Below, piece by piece: positions 49,664 through 58,968 of a stretch of DNA of 64,000 bases (position 1 is its first letter; each line of letters opens with the position of its first letter). The stretch is from JBCCGG01 sp039029395 (GTDB taxonomy: Bacteria; Pseudomonadota; Alphaproteobacteria; Kiloniellales; JAKSDN01). Under the pieces are notes generated by a model, which did not search any database, had not been told where the DNA came from, and saw only the letters and a list, made by a program, of their open reading frames with translations. The stretch is from the NCBI GenBank assembly GCA_039029395.1, contig JBCCGG010000026.1, positions 1 through 64,000 of the forward strand, in the 5' to 3' direction. A program made the position numbers and the translations under genes.

Positions 49664-50211
49664 GAGCCAGAAGTACGATCGGCGGCGCCGGGGCCGCGAT
49701 TGGCGTCGAAGTCGTGAGCGGCTTCCTCGAAATAGGCGTTGACCACCTCTCGATATGCCCATTCGGATTGCTCGACGAGTTCGGGCGTTGGGTCACGGCG
49801 CTCTGCGACCAGTTGAAGAGCCAGCTTGACTGTAGCGAGAAGCTTCAGTGTGCGTTCGTTCGTCGTAGAGCAGGCATCGACAGCGCTTTTTGCGTCGTCG
49901 CGAAACGGCCAGAGGTGCCCGCCCGCGCCGTCAAGCATTTGCCAGGACATGGCCAAGAGCATGATCAGACACCCCTGGGCAATGAAAAGGCGCCGGCTCT
50001 CGTCGACGTTCTCGACATTCAGATAGGCCCAGTAAGGTAGGTTGTAGACCTCGCCGAAATAGAGACTGCCGTTTATGGAGCGGTAGTCGGAGAGCTGATG
50101 GTAGAGCAGTAGGATGTCACGCTCGACCTTCTGCAGCTCGATCCATCGGCTAAGATCGGCGCCGGGGATGTAGAGATCCTGGTATTGGTGATTGATTTTC
50201 AAGTTGACCAT
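49660..50211 (-). CDS. Hypothetical protein
   Basis: 183 residues, not recognised. It begins MVNLKINHQYQDLYIPGADL, is mostly helical, with a moderately hydrophobic stretch (AQGCLIMLLAMSWQML) that could pack in a helical bundle. No signal peptide. Codon use is slightly less GC-rich than in the genes around it. It is coupled by a 4-bp overlap to the ChaC-like gene. Confidence 0.65.
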   Translation of the reverse strand: MVNLKINHQYQDLYIPGADLSRWIELQKVERDILLLYHQLSDYRSINGSLYFGEVYNLPYWAYLNVENVDESRRLFIAQGCLIMLLAMSWQMLDGAGGHLWPFRDDAKSAVDACSTTNERTLKLLATVKLALQLVAERRDPTPELVEQSEWAYREVVNAYFEEAAHDFDANRGPGAADRTSGS

Positions 50212-50251
50212 TACGTCAGCCTACCACGCCGACCAGCACTGCCAAGCCGGC

Positions 50252-51169
50252 TTACGACGGCACGATGCCCCGGGAGTAGACGTCGACCGGCGGCACGGTG
50301 AGGTCCAGCAGCACCTTGACGCTGACCGCCAGGATCAGGAGCGCGAGCAGCGCGCGCAGATACTCGGCCGGCAGCTTGGCGCCCAGGCGGGTGCCCAGTT
50401 GGGCGCCGACCACGCCGCCGAACAGCATCAGAGTGGCCAGCGCAATGTCGACCGACTGGTTGGTCCAGGCCTGCAGAAAGGTCACGTAGGCGCTGGTGAA
50501 CATGATCTGGAACAGCGAGGTGCCGACCACCACCGCGGTCGGCATGCCCAGAATGTAGATCATCGCCGGCACCACGATGAAGCCGCCGCCGACCCCCATG
50601 AGCGCCGACAGCACGCCGACCCCGAAGCCGATGCCGGCGGGCACCAGAGCCGAGATGTAGAGCTTCGACTTGCGAAAGCGCATCTTGAGCGGCAGGCGGT
50701 GCATCCAGCTGTGGCGCCGGGCGCCGCGCCCCTTGGCGGCACCCTTGTTGCGCTTGAAGATCGCGCCGACGCTCTCGATCATCATCATGGTGCCCAGCGC
50801 GCCGAGCAGGATCACGTAGCAGAGCGCCACCACCAGATCGACCTGGCCCCATTCCCGTAAGAGTCGGAACAGCAGCACGCCGAGCGAGGAGCCGGCCAGG
50901 CCGCCGCCGAGCAGCACCCAGCCCATCTTCATGTCGACCGTGGCGCGCTTCAGGTGGCCCAGAAAACCCGAGACGCTGGCGCCGGCCACCTGGTTGGCGG
51001 CCGAGGCAACCGCGACCGGCGGCGGCACGCCGATCTGGATCAGCAAGGGGGTCAGCATGAAGCCGCCGCCGACCCCGCACATGCCCGACAAAAAGCCAAT
51101 CCCGGCGCCCAGGCCGAGGATCACGAAGAGATTGAGCGAGACCTCGGCGATCGGCAGGTAGATATCCAT
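50252..51169 (-). CDS. TauE/SafE family sulfite/anion exporter
   Basis: 305 residues, eight predicted transmembrane helices in two related halves. Each half has the repeated family motif GFLSGMCGVGGGFMLTPLLI and GVLSALMGVGGGFIVVPAMI. It transports sulfonates or sulfite across the inner membrane; the exact substrate is open. It stands alone. Confidence 0.93.
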   Translation of the reverse strand: MDIYLPIAEVSLNLFVILGLGAGIGFLSGMCGVGGGFMLTPLLIQIGVPPPVAVASAANQVAGASVSGFLGHLKRATVDMKMGWVLLGGGLAGSSLGVLLFRLLREWGQVDLVVALCYVILLGALGTMMMIESVGAIFKRNKGAAKGRGARRHSWMHRLPLKMRFRKSKLYISALVPAGIGFGVGVLSALMGVGGGFIVVPAMIYILGMPTAVVVGTSLFQIMFTSAYVTFLQAWTNQSVDIALATLMLFGGVVGAQLGTRLGAKLPAEYLRALLALLILAVSVKVLLDLTVPPVDVYSRGIVPS

Positions 51170-51504
51170 GGGGCCTTCTTGTCACTTGAGTCAATTTACA
51201 GGCCCGCCGCCTCTCCAAGCCCAAGAGGCCATGGTCGACCGGCCGGTCGCCGCGTGGATACTATGTAGATCACACACCCGTCTTAGGATCAATTGCACCC
51301 GACCAGTCCGGGCGTGCTGGCTCGAGGCGAGCAATGGCGGCGCATGTCTCGTCCCATTACTTGCCTCTCTCCCCCCTTTCCGCTACCTTCCCCCCATGAC
51401 GCACGACCTGACCGTGTCTGCTCTGCGAATTATCACCCCGGCGCCCCGAGGGCTGCCGGGCCTTGATGATTCCACCGCAGACGTTGTTCAGGAGTGCTTT
51501 TGCC

Positions 51505-51822
51505 ATGTCGACCCGTCGCTTTGCCGACCCGCATGAACCCGCCGCCCCGGCGCCCCGGGGCCGATCCCAGACCGTGAGCTGCTTTTCGATCCGCGCCGAG
51601 GCCGATCCCGGCGTCATGCCGCGGGTCCTTCAGCTCTTCGCCAAGCGCAACCTGGTGCCGAGCCGCTGGCACTCGGACCGCTTCGGCCCGGGCGGGCGCG
51701 ATCTCGCCATCGACCTGCAGGTCGAGGGCCTCACGCCCCAGGTCGCCGACTACATCGCCCGCTGCCTGCGCGAGCTGCACTACGTGGATGCGGTCCTGAC
51801 CTCGGAGAAAGCCGGCCGATGA
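51505..51822 (+). CDS. ACT-like small domain protein
   Basis: 105 residues from ATG 51505 (AGGAG 11 nt upstream). After a Pro-rich start, residues about 30-100 (QTVSCFSIRAEADPGVMPRV, NLVPSRWHSDRF, LAIDLQVEGLTPQVADYIAR) follow an ACT beta-alpha-beta-beta-alpha-beta pattern, so it may bind an amino acid. It overlaps the DUF4743/Nudix gene by 4 bp, so the two are likely partners. Intergenic 51170-51504 holds only a doubtful 46-residue frame. Confidence 0.7.
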   Translation: MSTRRFADPHEPAAPAPRGRSQTVSCFSIRAEADPGVMPRVLQLFAKRNLVPSRWHSDRFGPGGRDLAIDLQVEGLTPQVADYIARCLRELHYVDAVLTSEKAGR

Positions 51823-52679
51823 GCCTGCTGGCCCGGGTCCAAGCCTGCCAGCGCTGGCAGCCCGAGGCCTATCGGCCCTGGATCATCGACGGACAGGGCA
51901 TGGGCTATCTGCGCCACGAGCTGGCCGAGCGCCTCAAGGACTTCACCAATGTCTTCCTAGTGGACGACAAGGCAGTCCGGCTGGCGCCCGGTCTGGCCGA
52001 CTTCGAGAGCCGGACGGCGGCGGTCGACGAGGTGGTCCAGCAGCTGGTCGCCGCCGGCGAGATCGAGCGTTGGCGCGGCGAGTTCTACGCGGTGACCCGG
52101 CGCTGGGGCGATCCGCCGCTCATGATTCTCGACCGGGGCGCGGTGCCGGACTTCGGCGTGCGTGGCTTCGGCGTGCACATGAACGGCTATGTGGAACGTG
52201 CCGACGGCCTGCACCTGTGGGTCGGCAAGCGCGCCATGAACAAGGCGACCGCGCCCGGCGCGCTCGACCACCTGGTGGCCGGCGGCCAGCCCCACGGCAT
52301 CGGCATTCGCGAGAACCTGATCAAGGAATGCGCCGAGGAGGCCGATATCCCGCGCGCCTTGGCCGAGCAGGCCGAGCCGGCGGGCGCGGTCTGCTATCGC
52401 TGCGAGCGGCCCGAGGGCCTGCGCGACGACGTCGCCTTCTGCTACGATCTGGCCCTGCCCGAGGACTTCGAGCCGAACAACACCGACGGCGAGGTCGATA
52501 GCTTCAGCCTCTGGCCGATCGAGGAGGTGGTCGCCCGCATGGCCGCGACCACGGATTTCAAGTTCAATGTCAACCTGGTCAACATCCACTTCCTGGTGCG
52601 CCGGGGCCTCTTGACGCCCGACGCCCCGGACTACCAGGCGATCCTGGAGCATTTCTGGCTCGACGAGGCGCCGGGGTGA
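51819..52679 (+). CDS. DUF4743 Nudix hydrolase (thiamine-pyrophosphokinase-related)
   Basis: 286 residues. An N-terminal DUF4743 domain is followed by a Nudix fold: GVHMNGYVERADGLHLWVGK, DHLVAGGQPHGIGIRENLIK, ECAEEADIP is the Nudix helix. The C-terminal LWPIEEVVARM and FKFNVNLVNIHFLVRRGLL are typical. Such proteins hydrolyse damaged thiamine diphosphates in the eukaryotic and bacterial relatives. It is followed by a GNAT gene 6 bp later. Confidence 0.9.
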   Translation: MSLLARVQACQRWQPEAYRPWIIDGQGMGYLRHELAERLKDFTNVFLVDDKAVRLAPGLADFESRTAAVDEVVQQLVAAGEIERWRGEFYAVTRRWGDPPLMILDRGAVPDFGVRGFGVHMNGYVERADGLHLWVGKRAMNKATAPGALDHLVAGGQPHGIGIRENLIKECAEEADIPRALAEQAEPAGAVCYRCERPEGLRDDVAFCYDLALPEDFEPNNTDGEVDSFSLWPIEEVVARMAATTDFKFNVNLVNIHFLVRRGLLTPDAPDYQAILEHFWLDEAPG

Positions 52680-52685
52680 GCGGCC

Positions 52686-53156
52686 ATGATCGCGATTCGG
52701 GACGGCCGGCCTGACGACGGCGAGGGGCTCAAGCGGGTCCATCAAAGCTCGATCTTTGCGCTCGCCCGGGATCACTACAGCCAAGCGGAGCTGGACAGTT
52801 GGGCCGTCGGATTGCGTCCGGAGTCCTACCGCACGGCCATGGAGGGCGGCGAAGCCTTTTTGGTGGCCGAGAGCAAGGGTGGCGAGCTGATTGCCTTCTG
52901 CTCCACAAAGGGCCATGAAGTGATGGCGCTCTACGTCCATCCCGATTGGGTGCGCCTGGGCATCGCAAGCGACCTGCTGGCGCGCGCCGAGGCCCGTATC
53001 GCGGCCGAAGGCCATCGTCGGGTTCAGGTCCGTGGCAGCTTATCTGGCCAGATTTTTTACGAGTCCAAGGGTTACCAAGTGGTCGCGCGCGAGGCCTGGA
53101 CGACCCGTGGCGGCTTGGACCTGGAATCGCTGCGCTTGGAAAAGCCGCTCGGCTGA
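52686..53156 (+). CDS. GNAT family N-acetyltransferase
   Basis: 156 residues. GNAT core with MALYVHPDWVRLGIASDLLA forming strand 4 and the acetyl-CoA pyrophosphate loop (VRLGIAS), and a C-terminal FYESKGYQVVAREAW. Substrate unknown. Last of the three-gene run starting at 51505; it ends 7 bp before the convergent DUF3137 gene. Confidence 0.9.
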   Translation: MIAIRDGRPDDGEGLKRVHQSSIFALARDHYSQAELDSWAVGLRPESYRTAMEGGEAFLVAESKGGELIAFCSTKGHEVMALYVHPDWVRLGIASDLLARAEARIAAEGHRRVQVRGSLSGQIFYESKGYQVVAREAWTTRGGLDLESLRLEKPLG

Positions 53157-53163
53157 GCGCGCC

Positions 53164-54132
53164 TCAGGGCATCAGCTTGGGACGCTCGCCGTGCAGGTAG
53201 TCGATTACCCGGTGGGGGATCGTAATCTCGCCGACGATCTCCTCCAAATCTTCCTCCAGATGGTCGAGCGGCCGGTGCAGGCGGCCGACCTCGAAGAGGC
53301 TCTTGCGGTGAGGCAGGGCGAGCAAAAAGCGCTGGTTTGACATGGCGGCATTCAGCGCGTCGCGCCCTGCGGCATCCGACAGCGCCACCATGGTGTCGAG
53401 AAAGCCGCCTGACAGGAGCTTGAGCGCGCCCGCCGGATCGTCTGCAAAGAGCTCGTAGCGTTCCTCGAAGTTGGGGTGGCCGGTCTCGACGCGCTCCAGT
53501 CCGCCGAAACGCTCGCGCACGAAGGAGACGATGGCGTTGCCGATCGCCCCCTTGTCGCCGACCATGATCGCGAAGCAGGTGAACTGCGTCGGCACCTCGA
53601 TCTCGAACAGCAAGCCCTTGAAGACCGTCCGGCTGCTCTTGTTGCGGCCGCTGCTGCTGCGCTTCTTGAGGCGCGCCTCGACCATGGAGAAACCGGTTTC
53701 CCGGTAGCGCCCGGTGAAAAGGTCCTCGAGCGCGGAGCGGCTGAAGGAGCCGACCACGCCGGCATCCTTAAAGGCCTCGAGGCGAAAGCGGCCCTTGGGC
53801 TTGCGCTGGTACTCCAGCTCGCCAACCATCTTGCAGATCGGCGGGATCACCAGCTCCTTCACGTCGTTGCGGTGCTGGGTCCCCGGGCGGCTGATCGCGA
53901 AAAAGGCGATCATTAGACCGACGACGCCGGCGAAGGCCAGCCAATCGAGGTACATCCGGTAGAGGTCGAAGACATAAGCGCCGCCGAACACCAAGGCATA
54001 GCCGAGCACCGTAAGCGCAATGTTGCGGTAGAAGGCGCGTACCCGCTTTTGCCGTTTCTGCTCCAGGGCCTCGGCCTCTGGGGCGATCTCGCGCCGATAG
54101 ACAATTTGGAAGTCCGAGCCGTAGTCGCGCAC
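53164..54132 (-). CDS. DUF3137 membrane protein
   Basis: 322 residues. Two closely spaced hydrophobic helices (about 37-56 and 64-82) are followed by the DUF3137 soluble region (RLEAFKDAGVVGSFSRSALE, GLLFEIEVPTQFTCFAIMVG). Function unknown. Similar proteins are common in alpha- and gammaproteobacteria. It is 33 bp from the gluQRS gene on the same strand. Confidence 0.85.
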   Translation of the reverse strand: MRDYGSDFQIVYRREIAPEAEALEQKRQKRVRAFYRNIALTVLGYALVFGGAYVFDLYRMYLDWLAFAGVVGLMIAFFAISRPGTQHRNDVKELVIPPICKMVGELEYQRKPKGRFRLEAFKDAGVVGSFSRSALEDLFTGRYRETGFSMVEARLKKRSSSGRNKSSRTVFKGLLFEIEVPTQFTCFAIMVGDKGAIGNAIVSFVRERFGGLERVETGHPNFEERYELFADDPAGALKLLSGGFLDTMVALSDAAGRDALNAAMSNQRFLLALPHRKSLFEVGRLHRPLDHLEEDLEEIVGEITIPHRVIDYLHGERPKLMP

Positions 54133-54165
54133 CTTGGGGCTCCTTATGCTTTTGCCTCGCTTCGC

Positions 54166-55008
54166 TTAGTCCGGAAAGCCGGCCAGTGCCCGCACCTCGG
54201 CGGGCGAGCGCCCAGCCGCCTTCAGGGCACGCAAGGCCAGTGCCCGATCGCGCTTGGCCAGGCGCCGGCCGGCGTCGTCGCGAATCAGGCCGTGATGGTG
54301 CCACTCGGGCACCGGCAAGCCAAGCAGGGCCTGAAGCAAGCGGTGCATGTGCGTGGTGTAGAACAGATCCTCGCCCCGTGTCACCAGGTTGACCCCTTGG
54401 GCCGCGTCGTCGATGGTGACCGCCAGGTGGTAGCCCGCCGGGAACTCCTTGCGCGCCAGCACCACGTCCCCGAGGGAGAGCGGTTCGGCCTGGATGGTGC
54501 CCTGCCCAATATCGTGCCAGGTGAGCGGACCGGCGACGGCCTGTGCGGCCGCGCTGTCGAGGCGCAGGGCATGGGGCAGTCCGGCCTCGCGCTTGGCATC
54601 ACGCTCGGCCGGGCTGAGGCGTCGGCAGGTGCCGGGATAAAGCGGTCCCTCGGGTCCCTGGGGCGCCTGACCGGCCCGGGCCATCTCCTCGCGGATCTCC
54701 CGGCGGGTGCAGAAACAGGGGTAAAGCAAGTCTTGGGAGTTCAAGGCCTCCAGCGCCGCGCGGTAGCTGGCCATGCGTTCGGACTGGCGCACGATCGGCT
54801 GCTCCCAGTCGAGCCCGAGCCAGGCCAGGTCTTCCAACAGGGCCGATTCGAAGGCTGGCCGGCTGCGCGCCTGATCGATGTCCTCGATGCGCACCAGAAA
54901 ACGGCCGCCCGCATTCTTCGCGGCACGCCAGGCGAACAGCGCCGCATGGGCATGGCCCAAGTGCAGATAGCCGCTGGGCGAGGGTGCGAAGCGTGTCACC
55001 AAGGTCAT
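54166..55008 (-). CDS. gluQRS: tRNA glutamyl-Q(34) synthetase
   Basis: 280 residues, lacking the anticodon-binding part of normal GluRS. FAPSPSGYLHLGHAHAALFA carries the HIGH-type motif, and RRLAKRDRALALR takes the place of KMSKS. Zinc ligands appear in YPCFCTRREI and PLYPGTCRR. It activates glutamate and attaches it to queuosine-34 of tRNA-Asp. Confidence 0.94.
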   Translation of the reverse strand: MTLVTRFAPSPSGYLHLGHAHAALFAWRAAKNAGGRFLVRIEDIDQARSRPAFESALLEDLAWLGLDWEQPIVRQSERMASYRAALEALNSQDLLYPCFCTRREIREEMARAGQAPQGPEGPLYPGTCRRLSPAERDAKREAGLPHALRLDSAAAQAVAGPLTWHDIGQGTIQAEPLSLGDVVLARKEFPAGYHLAVTIDDAAQGVNLVTRGEDLFYTTHMHRLLQALLGLPVPEWHHHGLIRDDAGRRLAKRDRALALRALKAAGRSPAEVRALAGFPD

Positions 55009-55117
55009 GGCCGAGGCACTAGCGGAGGGGGCCGGCCATGTCTAGGGCCCTGCCTTTCTGTCGCCGGCCGGCTGGTCTATAACCGCGGGCCTGGGCGAAC
55101 CCGAGGAGGCAGGAGCA

Positions 55118-55786
55118 GTGCAACAGACGGCATTCGATTTGGATGGGCCGCGGGCCGGGCCGGCGGCGGGTGGCACGGCGGACAGCCTGGTGGTGCTGCT
55201 GCACGGGCTGGGCGCTGACGGCAACGACCTGATCGGCCTGGCGCCCGACCTTGGGCGCCTGCTGCCGACAACCGCCTTCGTCTCGCCCAACGCGCCCTTT
55301 CCTTGCGACATGGCGCCTTTCGGCCGCCAATGGTTCAGCCTGCAGGACCGGGCGCCCCAGGCGCTCTTGGCCGGTGCCCGCCTGGCGGCGCCAATCCTGG
55401 ACGGCTTCATCGACGACGAGCTGGCCCGTCACGGCCTGGGCGACGAGCGCTTGGCCCTGCTCGGCTTCTCCCAGGGCACCATGATGTCGCTCTACGTCGC
55501 CCTGCGCCGGGCCAAGCCGGCCGCCTGTGTGCTGGGCTACTCAGGTGCCTTGATCGGCGCCGAAACCCTGACGGCGGAGATCAAGAGCCGGCCGCCGGTG
55601 CTGCTGGTGCACGGCGAGGCCGACGAGGTCGTTCCCTTTACGGCCATGGCCGCGGCCGAGCGGGCGCTTGCCGCCGCCGAGGTGCCGGTCGCCGCGGAGC
55701 GCCGGCCGGGCTTGGGCCACGGCATCGACCCGGAGGGCCTGCGCCGGGGGGCGGCCTTCCTGGTCGAGCATTTGGGCGGCGGATAG
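55118..55786 (+). CDS. Alpha/beta hydrolase, carboxylesterase/phospholipase type
   Basis: 222 residues from a GTG with GAGGCAGGAG upstream. Motifs: LHGLGADGNDLIGLAPDL (oxyanion), nucleophile elbow GFSQGTMM, Asp in HGEADEVVPF and His in GLGHGIDPEG. This is the YpfH/Est-type family acting on short acyl esters or acyl-protein thioesters. Confidence 0.92.
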   Translation: MQQTAFDLDGPRAGPAAGGTADSLVVLLHGLGADGNDLIGLAPDLGRLLPTTAFVSPNAPFPCDMAPFGRQWFSLQDRAPQALLAGARLAAPILDGFIDDELARHGLGDERLALLGFSQGTMMSLYVALRRAKPAACVLGYSGALIGAETLTAEIKSRPPVLLVHGEADEVVPFTAMAAAERALAAAEVPVAAERRPGLGHGIDPEGLRRGAAFLVEHLGGG

Positions 55787-55913
55787 TCACGGCACTGTAA
55801 GAAAGTTGTGCTATATCTTGTGGCTAGTCGCCCGTTGGACTATCAATACCTTGACGTGGCGGCGCCAAGAGGGTGTCGTATCGCCTAAGGCAAGTTGGAG
55901 GAGCGAGAACGTC

Positions 55914-56471
55914 ATGTCCGCGGCCGACGGATTTCCGGCCCTGGTGCTCAACGCCGATTTTCGGCCCTTGAGTTACTTCCCCCTGTCGGTCTGGGCCTGG
56001 CAGGACTCGGTCAAGGCCGTCTTCCTGGACCGGGTCAACATCGTCTCGGAATACGACCGGGTGGTGCGCTCGCCCAACTTCGAGATGCGCCTGCCGAGCG
56101 TGATCTCCCTGAAAGAGTACATCCATCTGGACCGCCGGCCGGCCTTCACCCGCTTCAACGTCTTCCTGCGCGATCACTTCGACTGCCAGTACTGCGGCCA
56201 GCACTTCCGGTCCGAGGAGCTGACCTTCGACCATCTGATCCCGCGCTCCCGTGGCGGGCGGACCAGCTGGGACAACGTCATCACGGCTTGCCAGTGCTGC
56301 AATCTCAAGAAGGGCAACCGCATGCCCGACGAGTGCCACATGCATCCCTTGAGGCCGCCCGAGCAACCGACCACATATCAGCTGCAACGCAATGGCCGGG
56401 CTTTCCCGCCCAACTTTCTCCACGAAAGCTGGAGCGACTACCTCTATTGGGACAGCGTCCTGGAGGACTAA
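55914..56471 (+). CDS. HNH endonuclease domain protein
   Basis: 185 residues from ATG 55914, with TTGGAGGAG upstream; in-frame codons further upstream run into the previous gene. The HNH/zinc region is CQYCGQHFRSEELTFDHLIP, RSRGGRTSWDNVITACQCCN, LKKGNR, with two CxxC pairs and the catalytic His. The N-terminal LVLNADFRPLSYFPLSVWAW is characteristic of a widespread alphaproteobacterial HNH family of undefined role. No restriction or phage genes are nearby. Confidence 0.92.
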   Translation: MSAADGFPALVLNADFRPLSYFPLSVWAWQDSVKAVFLDRVNIVSEYDRVVRSPNFEMRLPSVISLKEYIHLDRRPAFTRFNVFLRDHFDCQYCGQHFRSEELTFDHLIPRSRGGRTSWDNVITACQCCNLKKGNRMPDECHMHPLRPPEQPTTYQLQRNGRAFPPNFLHESWSDYLYWDSVLED

Positions 56472-56479
56472 GCGCTCGG

Positions 56480-57373
56480 TTAGCGCTTGGGTCGGCCGAG
56501 TTCGCTCAGGCCTATGCCGCCTAGGACCAGCGCGAGCGCAAGCAGGGCCGACCAGCCTGGTCGCTCGCCCAGCAACAGCATGCCCAGTAACACGGCCCAG
56601 AGCGGGATCAGGTAGTTGAGCAGAGCGACGAAGCTGGGCCCGGCGAGCATGATCAGGTTCAGATAGACCACGGTTGCGAGCGCAGTCGAGAAGAGGCCGA
56701 GCGCGCCGACAGCAAGAGCTGCGCCGAGCGGCAGCTCGCCCGGCAGGCTGAGCTCAGGGCCAAGCACCGGCACGCTGAGCGCGAAGGCCAGCAGCATGAC
56801 CCCGGCCGCCGCCGCGGTGTGGTCGCTCGCGGGCCGCCGGCGCGCGATGATCGTGTTGACCGCATAGCAAAGCGCGCCGCCCAGCACCGAGAGCTGGGAC
56901 AGGAGCGCGCCGCCTTCGCCTTCCAGCTTGAGCAGGGTGTCCGGCCCGATCAGCACGACGATGCCGCCGAATCCGACCAGGAATCCAAGCCCGCGCAACG
57001 GGGTCAGACGCTCGCCGGCGACCAGGAAGTGCGCCAGCACCAAGGTGCTGAGCGGCATGATCGCCATGAGGATGCCGGCGACCCCGCTGTCGATGCCCTG
57101 CTGACCCCAGGTGATCAAGAAGAAGGGCAGGGCATTGCCCATCACCGCCATGGCCAGGAAGAAGCCCCAGGCGCGCCAGGACTTAGGAAAGCGCTTGCCA
57201 AGCACCAGGACGACCGCGAGCAGCAGGCCGGCGCCGATGCCCAGGCGCGCGAAGACGATGGTGCCAGGATCGAGGGCGTCGACCGCGATCTTCGTGAATA
57301 GGAACGAGCTGCCCCACATGGCGACCAGGGCGCCGAGCATCAACCAATGAAGAAGCGGTCTTTGATGGGGCAT
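56480..57373 (-). CDS. DMT family transporter (EamA)
   Basis: 297 residues from ATG 57373 (a GTG at 57415 is an alternative); ten hydrophobic helices in two EamA repeats (LMLGALVAMWGSSFLFTKIA, SVLGGALCYAVNTIIARRRP). A metabolite or drug exporter with unknown substrate. Convergent with the HNH gene. Confidence 0.9.
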   Translation of the reverse strand: MPHQRPLLHWLMLGALVAMWGSSFLFTKIAVDALDPGTIVFARLGIGAGLLLAVVLVLGKRFPKSWRAWGFFLAMAVMGNALPFFLITWGQQGIDSGVAGILMAIMPLSTLVLAHFLVAGERLTPLRGLGFLVGFGGIVVLIGPDTLLKLEGEGGALLSQLSVLGGALCYAVNTIIARRRPASDHTAAAAGVMLLAFALSVPVLGPELSLPGELPLGAALAVGALGLFSTALATVVYLNLIMLAGPSFVALLNYLIPLWAVLLGMLLLGERPGWSALLALALVLGGIGLSELGRPKR

Positions 57374-57738
57374 GGTCGGGCAATCGGGCGGACAGGGCAG
57401 CTTCCTTTGGGCCACGCCGAGCCCAATTAGGCAAGGTCTTCCTGGTCGGCTAAGAGCAATGGGACCAAAGCCCTAGATTGAGCGATCGGCCCAATTACCA
57501 CCACGTCGGCGCCTTTTCTTCGCCTCATTTGGGGCCTCACCTAGAGCCTGCGGTGGTCTTTGACCGGCGCTGCGTAGATCAAGGTTTTTTAAAGTATTTC
57601 AATGTCTTGACATCTTGCCAGGGAGGGCTGGATTGGTCGCGCCTCGCCGCGTGGCAAGGGGGGTCTACTTGAAGGCCGCGCGGCGGCGCGCCATCTATCA
57701 AGCCAGGACGAGGCGACACGGAGGCGCGCGAAAGAGGC
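57374..57738. other. Non-coding stretch with possible promoter
   Basis: 365 bp between divergent genes. TTGACA occurs at 57607-57612 but its -10 (GGATTG) is poor. A T6A3 run lies near 57583-57591. No RNA gene was recognised. Confidence 0.35.
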
Positions 57739-58410
57739 ATGGGCATCGTCGAGACGATCGCATTGGCCATGGGTTTGGCCTGGGCCAGCGGCATCAATCT
57801 CTACGCCACTTTGGCGGTCCTCGGTATTCTCGGCGCGTCCGGCAACATGGTGCTCCCACCACAGCTGGAGATCCTGCAAGACCCGGCGGTGATCGCCGCC
57901 GCGGGCTTCATGTACTGCGTCGAGTTCTTCGCCGACAAGACGCCGGGGGTCGACACCACCTGGGACGCGATTCACGGCTTTATCCGGATTCCCGCCGCCG
58001 CCGTCCTGGCTGCGGCCGCGATCGGCGATATCAGCCCGGCGGCCGAGGTCACGGCGTTGATTTTGGGCGGCGCGCTGGGTGCGACCAGCTATAGCCTCAA
58101 GGCCGGCACCCGGGCGGTGGTCAACACCTCGCCCGAGCCCTTCTCGAACTGGGCGCTCTCGCTGGGCGAGGACGTGCTGGTGTTCGGCGGCTTGCTCGCG
58201 GCGATTTACACCCCGGTCGCTTTCCTGGTGTTGCTCGCACTCTTCGTGCTCTTTGCGATCTGGGCTCTGCCCAGGATTTGGCGCGGCCTGGTCGCGATCG
58301 CCCGCAAGATCCGCGGCGCCGTCGGCGGTGCCGAACCGACGCCGGCCAAAGCGCCCGCGCGGGTGCCTTCCGGCATCACCGTGAAGAGCCTGCCGGACCG
58401 TCGTACCTAA
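57739..58410 (+). CDS. DUF4126 membrane protein
   Basis: 223 residues. MGLAWASGINLYATLAVLGI opens the DUF4126 fold, with several transmembrane segments and GATSYSLKAGTRAVVNTSPE, a conserved segment. Function unknown. A basic C-terminal tail follows the last helix. It ends 3 bp before the convergent coq7 gene. Confidence 0.87.
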   Translation: MGIVETIALAMGLAWASGINLYATLAVLGILGASGNMVLPPQLEILQDPAVIAAAGFMYCVEFFADKTPGVDTTWDAIHGFIRIPAAAVLAAAAIGDISPAAEVTALILGGALGATSYSLKAGTRAVVNTSPEPFSNWALSLGEDVLVFGGLLAAIYTPVAFLVLLALFVLFAIWALPRIWRGLVAIARKIRGAVGGAEPTPAKAPARVPSGITVKSLPDRRT

Positions 58411-58413
58411 GCG

Positions 58414-58968
58414 CTAGACTCTTTCCGACAGCCAGATCGCCAGGCGCGAGCCGCCCTTGATGGCGGCCGACAGCACGGGATAGGCGGGTGCCTCCTCGGC
58501 GCCCTCGGCGAGTGCGGTGTCCCGGTGCTCCAGCTCCTCGGCGCGGAATTCCTCGATGGTCTCGCGCAGGGGCGCTTCCTCCGGGCCCAGGCGGGCGGCC
58601 TGATCGGCGTAGTGCTCGTCGATGACCTCCTCGACCGCGACCGTGCAGGCCATGGCCGCCTTCTCGCCCATCAGCGCCGTGGCCGCCCCGAGCGCAAAGC
58701 CGGCCACGTGCCACAGGGGCTGCAGGGCGGTCGGGCGTACCCGGCGCTCGGCGACCAAGGCGTCGAAGGTCTCCAGGTGGCGCAGCTCTTGCGCATGCAT
58801 GTGGCGCAGGGTGGCGCCCTTGGGCCCACGGCCGAGCACCGCGAGCTGGCCTTCGTAGATGCGCCGGGCGCCGTACTCGCCCGCCTGGTCGACCCGGATC
58901 ATGCGGGCGACCGCGGCCTCCGGGCCAGGGTCACCCGGGCGGCGCGGCTTGGGGTTGGAGTCGGTCAT
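58414..58968 (-). CDS. coq7: Demethoxyubiquinone hydroxylase (Coq7)
   Basis: 184 residues from ATG 58968. A di-iron hydroxylase for ubiquinone synthesis with the two EExxH-type ligands: DQAGEYGARRIYEGQLAVL (Glu), AQELRHLETF, VAVEEVIDEHYADQ, and EELEHRDTAL. The start overlaps the dsbB stop by 4 bp. Confidence 0.93.
   Translation of the reverse strand: MTDSNPKPRRPGDPGPEAAVARMIRVDQAGEYGARRIYEGQLAVLGRGPKGATLRHMHAQELRHLETFDALVAERRVRPTALQPLWHVAGFALGAATALMGEKAAMACTVAVEEVIDEHYADQAARLGPEEAPLRETIEEFRAEELEHRDTALAEGAEEAPAYPVLSAAIKGGSRLAIWLSERV

Noticed and set aside
51396..51536. A 46-residue frame upstream of the ACT-like gene, considered as a leader peptide
   Set aside because: No run of regulatory codons, no attenuator hairpin, and it overlaps the real gene start.
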